From Marisa cornuarietis (Eukaryota; Mollusca; Gastropoda; Architaenioglossa; Ampullariidae), in assembly GCA_004794655.1 (NCBI GenBank), contig SMMW01000025.1, positions 3,578,501-3,642,500 on the forward strand: a DNA stretch of 64,000 nucleotides, written 5' to 3'. Both the position numbers and the translations under genes were made by a program. Under the pieces are notes generated by a model. The model was not told where the DNA came from. It worked only from the letters and a program-made list of their open reading frames with translations, and searched no databases. Positions 25,701 through 37,493 of this stretch are shown in pieces; within the stretch, counting starts at the first letter, position 1, and every line of letters starts with the position of its first letter.

Positions 25701-27560
25701 ATGTGCGACAGTATCTGCTATTTGAGGGGATGGGGATATAAGTATTGCAAAACTTTGCTGTAATAAATCTTTGTTCATAAATGAACGTCCATTGTCTTAC
25801 AACTTCATGCAAACGGGAATAAACTTTAAACCAGTATAGTTCTTTTTTATAAGTAACCACTGATGATAATTTTGTAGGTTTTTGGTCATGAATTATTAGA
25901 ACATTATACTGTATATCCAGCATGGTAAAAAAAGGTAATACATCTCATGAAAAAATCACAATATGTTTAATGTAAGAGTTTATGTGACTGTGGTGTGAAG
26001 AAAGAAATAGTAATTAGAAGGTTCATTTCAAACTAAAATGGACTGCTAGTCATTGTATTGTAATATTGTCACAGGCTGATTCTGAAGGAGTTTCATTCAT
26101 GGGCAGAGGAGGTATTGACTGTTGTATGGGTACTGGCTGTTTGTGGAATTCTTTACCAGTACCTGTTCCATGAACAGTAAGCCAAAATGTTAACAAGCTT
26201 TAATTTTGTACATGGTATTATTTACTGGTCAGTAATTAAAAAAATGCACACTTAACTGTTATTATCTGAGTCATAAAAGGGATTGTGGTGGTTATAACAA
26301 GGAAATTATCAGGGAGAAAGAATGCTGCATGGTGCTTTATCAGTCATTACAATGTGTGGGGGGTTAGTCGCATAGTGGCTAAGTAACTGTCACCATGATG
26401 CTGAGAATCTGGTATTGTGGGTTCAGATCTTGATGCTGACACATCTCTTTTGGATGTGGCTATTGGAAGCTTTCTTGGGTACCCCAGTTTCCTTCACTGT
26501 GTGTGCATTGGTGAACGTGTGTGTGAGACTTTGTCTGGTACACTTGATGCCCATTGATAGTATGTTCTTGTACGCCTATGTGCATGTTCAGGTATGGGCT
26601 AGTATGTAAAGCATTTTGAGCCTGCCTTTGACGGTGGGTTAAGATGCTGTATAAGTTATTATTATTAGTAGTAGTATTCTTTGCAAAAAGGGATAGAAAT
26701 CTTGAAATACTTCTTTTTGACAAGTTGCTTTATTATCATTGCATGCAGTCTCCATATTTATATTATTTTTAAAATATGCTTTTTCAGGTACAAATGGCTT
26801 GAAATTGTCTTGTATCTGGTGATTGGGGTGTGTCCTTCCATCATCATCATTGATATGGTATGGAATAAATTATCAGTGTTATCATTTTTTTTAATGAATT
26901 CTACCAAAATACAATTTTCACACCATTCCTTTACTGACAAATAGTAAGTGATAACAGACATCCCTAGTGTACTGTCCAAAATATATAAAGTTTCTGAAAT
27001 AGAAAAGTTGTAGAGAGTTTTAAAAAGTTTGCATGATTACTGGAGATTCCTTCAGATCTATTTTGAATCCACAGCAAATATAACAATTTACTTTTAGTAA
27101 ACCAAAGAGTACTGTATAACCCATAATACCAATACATGTTTCCCACCTGAGTTATAATAACAGTTATACTTACAAGAAAATCTGTCAAGGGGTTGTTATC
27201 TGAAAAGGTTTTATGATTTCATAAGAGATACCTTACTTGAAAGTGCCTATGCAGTCAAGGTGCGATACATATTAAAATAAATATAGCTTTGTGTGCAGAA
27301 ACTTGTTATTGATCACTAAGTGTGTATGTAATTTTCTTTGTGTTTTTCAGAAAGAGTCTTCAGGACTGTATGAGCTGTCTCTGGGGGGGATAACCTATAT
27401 GCTTGGTGTGCTTTTCTTTAAAAGTGATGGAGTCATCCCATTTGCCCATGCCATCTGGCACTGTTTTGTTTTCGTGGGCGCACTTTTCCATTATTATGCT
27501 GTGTGTGTGTATCTTCTTGGTACGCCGGTCGCAGCAGCTGTTGAAGACAAAACACCATGA
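16728..27560 (+). CDS. MMD: MMD-like progestin/adiponectin-receptor family (PAQR10/11) seven-helix protein
   Basis: Coding exons 16765-16811 (exon starts 16728), 18134-18215, 23709-23866, 25023-25097, 26075-26176, 26788-26857 and 27351-27560 give 744 nt, 247 aa, close to the roughly 240 aa of vertebrate MMD/MMD2. Family hallmarks are visible: S83-T-I-F-H87 at the end of the second helix, D106 in HIGDRAVIH, and A210-H211-A-I-W-H215 in the last helix. By analogy with adiponectin receptors, H87, H211 and H215, with S83 and D106, would form the membrane zinc site. The stretch [16 protein letters not shown] is almost unchanged from the vertebrate proteins. MMD proteins are Golgi/endomembrane proteins that modulate signalling; that is family knowledge. 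The chosen start ATG (16765) is supported by the frame; 12 open codons lie between the acceptor (16726-16727) and it, so an upstream start in an unseen exon is possible. Splice donor 23867 is gtcagg, weaker than consensus. Intron 2 (18216-23708) contains a LINE. Confidence 0.93.
18591..19919 (+). CDS. LINE ORF1, gag-like zinc-knuckle protein (442 aa)
   Basis: Open frame without stops. The N-terminal half (residues about 30-200) contains [12 protein letters not shown] and [14 protein letters not shown], also found in the deleted copy at 12168-13630. Three consecutive cysteine-histidine knuckles follow at about residues 222-270 ([42 protein letters not shown]); these bind nucleic acid in Jockey/I-type gag proteins. 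The C-terminal third is rich in Pro, Thr, Ser and Gln (low complexity). The second ATG at 18591 is taken as start because the frame opens there. The encoded protein would coat the retrotransposon RNA. Confidence 0.88.
   Translation: MAASPSWTPWWVGNRRNEPLSFLMAKKFSHPGKCSRPFDDNFSDSEEEEEARDDLIKFVEGAWPRYWIVESGDPEKPISGLSPFAIQKGLQNISSNFSSVKQLRSGQLLVQCKNKKASEALRNWDGKQFVDRPIKVTPHKTLNSYRGVIRCRDLAGLSEVDIRAELSQQGVSLVHMVTLKKDGKLIPTTTYFLTFCFPNLPKFIDIGYLRVKVALFIPSPLRCFKCQRYGHGSSACRSEACCVKCSESHSPNDCHGTIKCANCAGCHPASSRDCPRWKEEDKIQRIKAEQGLSYPEARRRVLGNLQVSTKTGVVSRHSVKSTSCQTDITWIHTETPKPTYTLMPPPPTEQTQQPKPSTPQPIPAYTSTRSTARAPTRSHQKTAPTKSQTTITATPQKSPLKPQQTSRPPGSKTFSPRTRQHSSSLTSNRFAPLSDSLMDIEE
20005..22693 (+). pseudogene. 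LINE ORF2: AP endonuclease plus reverse transcriptase, disrupted
   Basis: The ATG at 20005 lies 85 nt after ORF1. Endonuclease motifs are in order: [33 protein letters not shown] and GSDHYPII (up to about residue 215). RT follows with [56 protein letters not shown] and the catalytic SLYVDDFAL (about 22040). Three lesions are visible: an in-frame TGA at 21436-21438, a frameshift between about 21887 and 21933, and a stop at 22691-22693 before RNase H. In an intact relative this protein nicks DNA and copies the RNA onto it. Confidence 0.88.
22694..23397 (+). pseudogene. LINE RNase H remnant and C-terminal domain
   Basis: Only the second half of RNase H is present: [31 protein letters not shown] (about 22835-22960). 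The first half, with the catalytic acidic residues, has been deleted at about 22810-22820, where the sequence jumps directly to this part. A frame change follows and the C-terminal domain reads open to 23395, with [18 protein letters not shown] and [17 protein letters not shown], the usual cysteine-histidine end of such ORF2 proteins. Confidence 0.8.
24575..24680. repeat. Pyrimidine-rich low-complexity stretch
   Basis: CT/TTTC-rich DNA in intron 3 of the MMD-like gene; overlapping open frames on both strands come from this bias. Confidence 0.5.
26357..26676 (+). mobile_element. tRNA-derived SINE with ATT-type tail
   Basis: The head has an A-box-like CATAGTGGCTAAGTAACTG and a B-box-like GTGGGTTCAGATC. 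A central TTCTTGGGTACCCCAGTTTC resembles the conserved core of several marine-invertebrate SINE families. The 3' end, GATGCTGTATAAGTTATTAT with a TTA/GTA microsatellite, is of the type seen in CR1/L2-like LINEs. It lies in intron 5 of the MMD-like gene, beyond the donor at 26177. Confidence 0.6.
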
Positions 27561-28651
27561 GACAGCAAAAGAGTACCAGTAACAATGGACAGCACACAGC
27601 ATAAAATACTATGAACACTGTACATGGTGTTGTACTTTTGATTTTGACTGTATGTGGATGGTGTGATAACCCATGACATTAACTAAAATTAATTGAACTG
27701 TTTTTGTAGATACCATGTGCAATTGTGTACATGCACATATGTTTAAGGGTTATTTCATATATATACTATGTGCATATTTATGCATGCATGCACATGGGTG
27801 CACACAGAATGGCAAACATGTGAGTACCACTCCTTTGTCTAAAAGTAGATGAGACTTCAAAAAGAGGAGTTATTTTTTGGATTAGTTATTGGTCTTCTGG
27901 TTTCATTTGGTTATTTTTGTTTAATTAATTTTCATTTTTAATTTTACATAGTTTGTTTGCTGTTTGGTTTGTCAAGAAAATCCACAAAGTTGTGAGGCCA
28001 GTGATAGTGATATGTTTTTGAAAATATATCAGGTCTGGTTATATTTCCTATTGATATATTGTCTAGACTATGTAATATTTTTGCTTAATTTATTATGCCT
28101 AATAATGCTCTCTTATGAAGAGATTAGAAAGCATAAATAGCTAATTATGTTTTTCATTACATGCATGTATCATGGCGAGGTGCATTTATGGCAGGTGCAC
28201 ACACACATGCTTTCAAGGAGAGAGAGAGAAATACAGTTGCATAACATTCACTCCGTCCTGTGTTTAGTTGAAAGGTTCCTTAATATGCTAAGATGTTGAC
28301 TTTGGCAGTGTCCAACAAAAATGCTGAGCATATTTTACACACATTTTAAATAACTTCTACTGTTCAATAACAAGCTAATAATAAATAATATACTAGAAGG
28401 GTTCAAAGTGTATGTTTTGTGGAATAACACTGTTGCACTTTGGTTGCAATAAGTGCAAGCAACAAAATTATGAGAAGTTTTAGTCGTCTCAATAATATAT
28501 GTTTAAACACTGGCTTTTGTTTGTAACTTTTTTATTGGATTTACAAATCACTAGTCACATGTTTGACCTGTGATATACATATGTGTTCTTGTGTATAAAA
28601 TGTTCCTCAAAGCTCTTTCGTGCCCTTTTTTTGCTTTAAGAATTTACTAGA

Positions 28652-28657
28652 AATAAA
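28652..28657 (+). terminator. Candidate poly(A) signal of the MMD-like gene
   Basis: AATAAA about 1.1 kb after the stop codon in AT-rich DNA. Many similar hexamers follow (up to about 30.7 kb), so the 3' UTR length is uncertain. Confidence 0.2.
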
Positions 28658-29285
28658 CATCCTCTTGAGTTCAAAAGCAAAGCATATGTACAACAGGAAT
28701 ATGCATATAACTTTATTATTTAGGATCATGTTGCACCTCTGTATGTTTTGCATAGCCATGACATGTATTTATGACTATTGGTACAGCATCTTGTACTCTT
28801 TCATTTCTGTTAGCTGTAACTTTGATGTTATGTTTATGTGATGAATGTATGTGTTCTTGTGCACACTTGTATGGGTGCATGTCTTGCATGGGTGCATGTA
28901 AATGTTGGATGTCAAGACAGGGTCTCTACTTTTCTGCATATAGTTTATCTGCATGCATGTGTGTGCCCATGGACATGCATGTTTGTGTATAGGAGTTTAG
29001 TCAAATGAGTGAGTGTTTTTATCCTCTATAAACATATTGCATGCTATGAGAAGTGTTGTTTTAGTGACATATTTTGGTCACTATATTTATTTTCCTTTGT
29101 TTCCTGATTCAGACTTAGTGTATCAGTTAATTTGTGTGTTTGTGTGTGCCAACGACTTTATTTTATAAATGAATTGTTATTTTCAGAGTGGTAATCCATT
29201 AATAATTGCATGTATACACAAACTTGTATTACTGGACTGCTTGCAGACAATTTTTTTCAGTTGTCATAGAATGAGGCTGGTGTAT

Positions 29286-29458
29286 ACAAAGCTTCCGATT
29301 TAGCCATGCTTCATCTTAACAACTAGAACGAGGCTGGTGTATACAAAGCTTACTGGTTTAGTCACATTTGTTGCTTATACTCGCTGAGACTAACAGTGGA
29401 GGGCTTCGCAAGAGGCTTAGCGTTGGTCTTGGCAGACAGACAGCAGTCCACCTATACA
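29286..29458 (+). repeat. 173-bp dispersed repeat with 51-nt hairpin, copy A
   Basis: Two 57-bp half-repeats start with ACAAAGCTT (29286 and 29343). They are followed by a hairpin at 29383-29433 (GCTGAGAC...GTCTTGGC, stem of 12 pairs with wobbles, small apical CTTCGCAAG) and 25 bp ending CCTATACA. Copy B (63712-63884) aligns in reverse orientation over the whole length with no net indel and about three quarters identity by eye. Confidence 0.7.
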
Positions 29459-32400
29459 GGTATGTGATGTATACAAATTATACAAATGTATAGATTTTTT
29501 CACAATCTGTAAGAACACATACTGGCACTTTTGCATGTACAATATCCTCTAGAATGCCATGATTTTGCTTATTCTCTCACCCAGATAGACTTGCTTATTC
29601 TTCTGTTCTCTCCTCTACCAGCAACTAGCATTCTACATTTTTTGTTGTGTGAACACACACACACACACACACATGAACAAAAACCACCACCTATGCACAT
29701 GCTTGTGCACACACTTGCATGTATGTATACATTATCCATGCATATGTAAATGCATGTGTGTTCATATGCACACACACACACCTGGTATACTAATAACAGA
29801 TTTCAGACAATTATTTTGATATATTGCAAGATACACCTATTTGCTTATGTGTTGTTCAGATGTACTTTTGTATTTGACTGATAATTATTTAAGAGGGTCT
29901 TTTTTTAACACAATACCTCAGTTCATATAGCCTGATCTTTATTTAAGTTCAGGATTCTGTTAGGGTGTACACAGTATTCTCATAGTCATTTACAAGAATA
30001 ACTGTGATCATGTAAACGTTTATGCAGCTGTGGCAGTAGTTGTGTGCCTATCCACCTGGTGCACGAAAGAAAAAAAAAGAGGGCATGAATGTGTGGAAAT
30101 TTACAAACTTGTAAAGAAACTCTAACCATGACAATCTTTGGTTCTCTTGTGGAACCTCTTTTTGATGTTTATGTACTTAAAACATATATACACACAGGGC
30201 AGATATACACAAAGGCTCTGAAGCATTTAAAATTTTCTAATGTTTATTCTAAAATTTGCTGTCTCTTTATACAATTTAGTTTTTGAGTATATGTTACAGC
30301 TAGATTTTTATTGTGCTTCAGAATTGTAAATTTTTTTCTGTACATTTTAGACATTATGGCAAACATCAAGTGGCAAATTTAAGAATGAGAAATTAATTAC
30401 CTGTTGACATTGTATAGATGTGCTGAAATATTGTTTAGTGGCCCAGGACCAAGAGTTTATAAAATTAATTTATTACATTTTCATGATAGTTTTTTGAATA
30501 AGTATTCACAAACACTGATTATGTGTTTAAGAATTGATTGCAAATTGGTTAAATGCATCAAAACTGAGATTTACAAATTTATACCCTTAAGTAGTCACAT
30601 GGTAGTGACAAAAATTCAATTCATCTTTATTATCTCAACAGGGAGAAATTGCTATGGTTTAACTTCTGTTAGTGTAGAAATTTTGCAGATACAGGACTTC
30701 AAGATGAATTCCATTTTGTTTTTAACAAATGTTAATTATAATAAAAAATTTGAAAAATAATGTTTTTAAAATATCAGGTATTTCCATACACATGTAATGT
30801 TAAATGATTCAGAGTATTTACAATTTAAAATAATGCTTGGAGGATACCTGGAGGAAAATCATGATCGAATAAATTTACTTGTCCTTGAGAAGAAGAAAAT
30901 AAGATTTATGCCCATAGCAATAATTTAGAATCTAATCGGTGTCATTTTTATTTTACATGAGCATAAGTATACCTTTTATATGATTGAATGACAATGCTGA
31001 TCACTACATGTGTAAACTAAGTTGTACTTGCAACCAAAATGTTTTGCTGAGTGATCTGGTTTTTAAAAAAATCTTTCAATGAGATCTATTTTGCAGTTTA
31101 CATAGTGGGCGAGTACACATATACACACGCTCAGAGACACAATATATTATTTTAAACATTCTGAGAGTGATAAAATAAAAATAAGCATTTATCTTTGTCT
31201 GTTGCCAATAACGCTTCTACAAACCGATCACAAATCCATTCCATGCAAGTTCGGATGTTAGAACGTTTGTATAGTGAAAGTTTTGTTATTTTGATATTTG
31301 ACCTATAACACTTTACCACCTGAGTGAAGACTCTTTTGATAATACACCACCTTCACATAAAAATCTTGTCCTGAGATAAGTATGAAGTCTAACACATCAC
31401 TTCCCAAAAACTGAGAGGTTATGGGACTACTTTCACTTACTGTGCTGTATTATGTTGGATTTCAACTTACCAAATCGCTACTCTGTAGTAATAGAGTACT
31501 GTTTGTTCTAAGCCTTCGTTTGGTTGCTTCTTAATGCATGTTTACATGTTATAGACATCTGCAAGAAGTCTTTAGTGACATATATGTTAACAACTTACGA
31601 AAGGAAAATTTGTTTTGGTTGACTCACTAATGATCCAACATTAGATGACTTATTTGGAGTAACAGATATTTATTTTCCTGACTATCGGGACCATTTTCTT
31701 GTAGCATATTAAAACTGGTTCTCTGTGTTATTTGTTTAGATCTTTCAGTATCCTTTCATGAGAATTGCTTTTCAAATATTTAGTGCAGGACATATTTTTC
31801 AGCAGAGACCTGCATAATTAATATGTATTCTGTTCAGATATTTAGTGTGATTTTATTAGTGCAGACCTGCATAGATAACCTATTTTGCTTTTCGATGCTG
31901 ACAGATATTTTGGTGCATTTGTATAGATATAAAACATTATTGTTATTATTATATCTATATCTAATAATTACACTGTGTCCCAGTGCTTTTGATAATCTGG
32001 TTTGGTTAATGCCATTCCATCTGTGTCTGATCTTGATTACTCACGTAGATTTTAAATCAGAATGTCACAGACAGTTAAAAATAAGAAAGAAAACAAATTC
32101 ACAAAGCTTTAAAGAAACAACACATTTATTACTACTATATGTAATCCATAATAGCCATGAATCTCCAGTCACCCTCAGATTCATTGCAATTTTCAGCTTG
32201 CTTTTGAATGCCATTTGGAACATTTCCATTACTGGCAAGACAAATTTAATGTCATTCTATAGTTTCATTTAATGTAAGCTTATGAAAGGGGGTATGCATC
32301 CATTTTCTTCACTAAGAACTCTGTAAAACATTTGCATTCTGTAATGTGATGAGGATGTGTGCCATTGCAGCCTTGGGCATAAGGTAACAGTGTATGTGCA

Positions 32401-33763
32401 CTCACTTTGAAGTATTCTCAGATAAACATGGGTCTAAATGAGTGTTGAGTGAAGTACCTTATAATCACCAAGCATGCAATGGGAATGGCAAAAACCCACT
32501 TGAGTTTGTAGAATTAGTTTGGTCAATTAAATGTAGTGTTGTAATGGCAATGAGAACAGGATGGCAGTCACAACTCATGTATGATGGCACTATTGCTCTG
32601 AAGTCTGTGATTTTTTTTCCTCGACCATGCAGTAACACTCAATTACTGTATTTATTTTATCCCTTTAGCCAGAAATCTTGGGGTTGTTGTAAGAGAAATC
32701 TTACTTGTACTGGACTCTGTGTTATACACAGCCCAGCACTACATTTAGCATGTTTTTTTTATAACTACACCATTTATGTTTTTATACTATTTACGGCACA
32801 GTTCACAAACAGTTGTTTGGTGGAAACAGTTTTACAGTCCCAAATGAGTAGCTTTCATGACAGGGTTTTTGGCTATTGGCACAGGTTGAATGTGGTACAC
32901 AAACATAAAAAATGACATACAATTAACCTGAATGCATATTAGGCTCAGTGGAAAACCAAATCACATTACCACAGTTCCTAAAAAAATGGTTTGATGAATG
33001 ATTTTATTCTCTGCTCACACAATGACAGACCAGAAAATATCTCTAACTGTTGTCATGAGGTCCAGACTAGAACTTTTTCTGTCGTCATACATACCTAAGC
33101 AAAAGAAGAACACAGATGTACTGAACATTCTATTGAGAAGTGGCATCACATGAAAGAAACGGCTTTATATTTGTGTCACATGGTACCAAATGTAGAGAGC
33201 ATGTGAGAATATGATTAACAGTGCAGTGAATAAACTGTCACAGTATTCTTTTTGATATTTTAACAGTCAGTATGGAGTAAAACTGCATTTTTAAATATTA
33301 GAATCTAACAGAGGAGGACAAGGTCTTCCTTTAGATTTTATTACATCTACAAAAATTCAGGAATTATAATGACGTATTTGCTGGGCTGGAACATTTTGAA
33401 TTTACTTTGTTTTTATAGTCACTTTTTTTTTACAGCATAAATGATTTGTAATGATCTCTGTTTTGAGAAGTGAGGGTTACTATGTGACCTCTCTTTCAAT
33501 GTTATTGGTAATAATGACTAATATCAGGTGTAACAAGATAGGTTTACCTTTTATGGTTTAAGTTTCTATAAAATACTGTTCATTCCATTTTCAGTCTGTG
33601 TAATTTTAATGGCTATATATGTTCATGAAAAATATATCTCTTCCTATATCTTAAAAAAAAAAAAGGATGAGAACAATTATATCCTGTTTGTTGGTTGGAT
33701 GGATAGAGAAGTATTTCTACCTAGTGGTAATTTTTCACCATGTGGAGGAGTTGAAGAAAGTGG

Positions 33764-33930
33764 GAGAATTGGTGTTTTACGCTGAGCCAGCAACAAAGGC
33801 TATATCATGGCAAAACAGCTAGCCCTGTAAAGAGAAAGAAGAGCCTGCCCAAGATGAGAGCTGAACCCATGACAGCCAATCTTCACTGTATTGGTGACAG
33901 ACGCTAACCGTTGCGCCACCGGACTGCCCG
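33764..33930 (-). mobile_element. tRNA-derived SINE sharing the 3' tail of the window's LINE
   Basis: The minus strand starts GGGCAGTCCGGTGGCGCAAC with A box TGGCGCAACGGTTAGCG and B box GGGTTCAGCTC. It ends with TGCCATGATATAGCCTTTGT TGCTGGCTCAGCGTAAAAC, closely matching the LINE 3' end TGCCATGAGATAGCCTTAGT TGCTGACTTGGCATAAAAC (about 23510-23546). Confidence 0.75.
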
Positions 33931-34049
33931 TGGGAAGAAAGGGAAAGGTTATAAATGGGGAGAAAACAAACAAACAAACAAAAAACCCCCCACAAATTGT
34001 CAGCCCAGCTCTGTGAACAGGTACCATGTCCAGGTAAAAATATGTGTAG

Positions 34050-34228
34050 CCTGTTGGTTTGGCAGGTGATTTTGCACTGGAGATCGAGGGAGAAGAACTT
34101 AAGTACCCAGAGAAAAACCCCTATTTGCATGTGTCACATACAGAGAGCATCCCAAGATGCCATCTGAACACAGGGGCTCTCACTGCAGTGGTGATAAGTG
34201 TTTTAACAACTAGTCGCCCCTTGTGTAC
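34050..34228 (-). mobile_element. tRNA-derived SINE, second family
   Basis: The minus strand reads GGGGCGACTAGTTGTTAAAAC, then a B-box-like GTGTTCAGATGG. A body with TTTTTCTCTGGGTACTTAAG follows, recalling the central GGGTAC core of the SINE at 26357. The ends are approximate. Confidence 0.45.
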
Positions 34229-36429
34229 CCTGATCCAGTCACACTGAAGCTAATAATTAATAGGCATAAATCACAAATTGTGTAAGTCATTGCATTTTGG
34301 AATTAGATTTATCTTGAGTAGTATATATCATCTGTATGGTAATCGTTTTTCCAATGATATAGTATCAATGTATATATGTGGTTCTTTCAAATTTTTAAAT
34401 CCATATTCTTTTGTGAATGTACATTGAGGAATTGCTTGTAGGGATGAACAGTTAAAGGTTGCATGTAAATTATCACCTAATGAGATGTGGGCATTCGTCT
34501 ACACATTTGTTTGAACTATTGGTGTGTAGTATACCTCTGTACTGTATATTACTTTTATAAAGCTTTATGTTGATTGTCAATGAAATAAACATTTTTTCAT
34601 AGTAAAGAGGCTTTATTTTAAAATCATGGAAAGAGAGGGTCCAAAGTAAGGATGACAAAATGACAGGTGACACTGAATCAGGAAAACTTGACCAATTATG
34701 ATGCATCTGATGTACTTAGTCTCATGAGTTTATCTAGTGGATTTACTTGACCTTTGTACGTAATAGCACTTTTTAAAATGCCTCACAGTAGCAGTGTCAG
34801 TGCAACGTTATTCCAGGATACAGCTCATCTACTCAATTGATAACGCTTTGTAAGTATTAAATTTTTTAGCATAATTTTAGTTTGACTTTTTCGGGTAACA
34901 CTCAATGTATGCTTTTCTTTCAAGTGTATAGGCATACATGAGGCAGCAAGATTTATGATGCTGGAAATAGCACTAGATTAGCTTATGTGAGATGGTGATT
35001 GATATAAATTTGAAAATATCAATATGTCTGCTGTAAATTTTGTTATGTTAACTTGTTCTCTTTTACACATATAGCATACTGTCTGTATCTACACCTTAAA
35101 CAAGTAGCATATATATAGATGTACTACTATTATTTCTTTACACAGATATTAAAAAGACATGAAACGTGGAAAAATTAAATATCAATAATCATACTAGACG
35201 AAGCTTTTCCAAACACAACTATCTCAATTAAAGGAAACGTTTTTGACGGGAAATTTAGAAATTTCCAATCAAATCTATTCTCTCTGCATAACTCTTTTAG
35301 AAGATGTTTTTATACTTTCACTGGATTTGGGCAGTCTGTTTCATCTTTCCACTACTCTGTTGCTTGAGTGTGCTTCCATTTTCTATCTAGTAATGTAGAC
35401 CCAGGAGACTATGAACACAAACTGCGTATGCAATACCTCATCAACAATAGTCAATCGAATCTACGGTCTTTGACCCCATGTAAAAAAAATAGACGACAAC
35501 CGAGTGGGTACCTTGCGGGCTATCTGCTTTTTCTTTTTTTTTTTGTTGGTAGCTTCTAGAAAACAGCAGCAACAACAATAATATTAAATGAAGATTTTTT
35601 ATAGCGCATATTTACACACATAGACTTAAATGGTGTTGGATTTAACTTATTAGACTTAATATACCTTAGTATACCTACATACCCACAGACTTCTATGATT
35701 TCTAGACTGAAGATTTCCTCAAGTTCGGCGGCAAAGCAAGTGTACCCGAGACTACAGGCAGAAAGAGCGCGGAGTGTATTGTGTTTATATAAGCTGTAGC
35801 TCAACAATTTTTATCATTTGTAAAAATGGCGAGTTCCTGCTGTGCGGTCGGTTGGGTATACCATGTGCTTTATCCGGTGTAACGTAAAATCACGGACCTG
35901 GTGAAATGGCGGGAAGTATCTGGAGCACGCTGGGTGCAAGATTGCCCTAAAAGGCGCTGGAGAGGTATAACCGCCTTACCTATATGCATGACAGCCGGTG
36001 CTCACTGGTTATCTTTGGTTTCTTATTTCATTGTAAGCCAGTGCTATATTAATTAATATATGAATGCTGATATCAGACGAGTGAGTTCTTTATAATTTTC
36101 AACATGGTATGGCTGAAATCACCCTCCTTCACTGCTCAACTAAAAAGAGGGCATGGCCATCCGTTACAGAAAGTCAGCAGGAAAATCTTTGTAAATTGCA
36201 GAGAAAGGAAATCTACAAAACAAATCCTGCTGTCATGATACCATTCTTATTTTGAAGGTTCTGATGGACGGTTGTGTTTATTGAAGCAAAGAGGATCAAC
36301 AAGAGCGAGCACTGTTCCATGAGAGCTTGAAGTCAGGCGGCAGTCACGGTGCACAGGGCCACTCTCCCTTTGGAGAAGTAAACGTTGCTATAGCCGCTCG
36401 GGTGTGCCGCGCCTTTTTTTTCTGACGAT

Positions 36430-36790
36430 CGTGTACTGGCAAACATCTTTCATTCAAGTCTTTTGAATAACCTCTGCAAATTAACTGAACGTCACATCGT
36501 GGTCTGCAAGTCTATCTTCCTTGATGAGCTTTGCAAAATCAATCTTCCTGCCAGTTTCTGCCACCAGCTCATGTCTGCTTTTGTGTTTTCCGGGCTGGAT
36601 TACAGCAAGTCTGTACTCGCCAGTCTCCCAAACTGCCTACTGGATAAACGTCAGAGGGCTCAGAATAATGTATTGTCTGCTGTAGGTAACAAGCCATGCT
36701 ACACCCCACCTATCAACAGTGATGGCTGCCAGTTTGAGCTTGGATTATTTAGTTACAAGATCACTGCACTGTGTTGCTGTTGATCCTCAG
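36430..36790 (+). pseudogene. CR1/L2-like LINE ORF2 fragment
   Basis: The encoded text HQLMSAFVFSGLDYSKSVLA and LPNCLLDKRQRAQNNVLSAV matches the post-palm segment of CR1/L2-type reverse transcriptases (LVxAFVxSRLDYCNSLLxGLP, LxxLQRVQNxAARL). Only this piece is recognisable. It lies upstream of SLC43 copy 2. Confidence 0.75.
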
Positions 36791-37493
36791 TAGGAGCCAG
36801 CAACACCTGTACCGCCTACAGAAACTCAGTTCTTGTCAGCTCTGTCATTCTCCCTTGGTTCTCTCAGTCTTTCATTGAGAGTCTTATCACTTTTTCTTTC
36901 ATCTCTTGGTTCCACAGTATATCCTTAGGGAATAGGAACAGTCTTGTCTCCCTTGTTAGTATCTTTTTTCAAGATCACTGAAACCAAACAGAGGGACTTA
37001 ACAGTTTTGAGTAATCAGTAAAGCTTTAAGAAGCATGCCGTATCCTTACTATTCCTGGTTATGTGTTGGTATGTGAGTTGCAGTCTGGCTGCAGATATGT
37101 GATGCCTGTATGCAGAACAAATCTTCACTGCAACTCATTCATTCCACTTGCCATACACTTGATAAATTCTGCCGGCTGTGATGTTCCATTGTACCTGCTG
37201 TTGCTCTGTGTGTGTGTGTGTGCATGTTCATATATAGTAAGAACTTTATTCACTCTAGTCAACAGAGTGTATATGTATATACTCAGCTGTATATTGCTAG
37301 GACATGAGCACCTATAAATCTTAATTTAATTATGCAATCTTTGTTATATGAATGACTGTAGGTTTCTTTGTAGTCATTCCTGCATGGCACATTTAGCCCA
37401 TGTCCACATGGGGAAGTGTGCTTTACAAACTCAGTTATTATTTTTATACTCTTTTGCATCCACTTGATTTTTTTTTTTTTTTTTGAATTTCAG

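Larger units (their letters stand above)
27561..37493. other. MMD 3' UTR/intergenic region before SLC43 copy 2
   Basis: AT-rich DNA with the hairpin repeat, SINEs and a CR1/L2-like fragment listed separately, plus AC-type microsatellite near 29657-29674 and 37206. Long AT-rich open frames (31823-32272, 32442-32915) lack recognisable domains and were not accepted. A small CpG-richer segment at about 35820-36420 holds GAAATGGCGGGA and could be the promoter of SLC43 copy 2, but no other promoter sign is visible. Confidence 0.3.
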
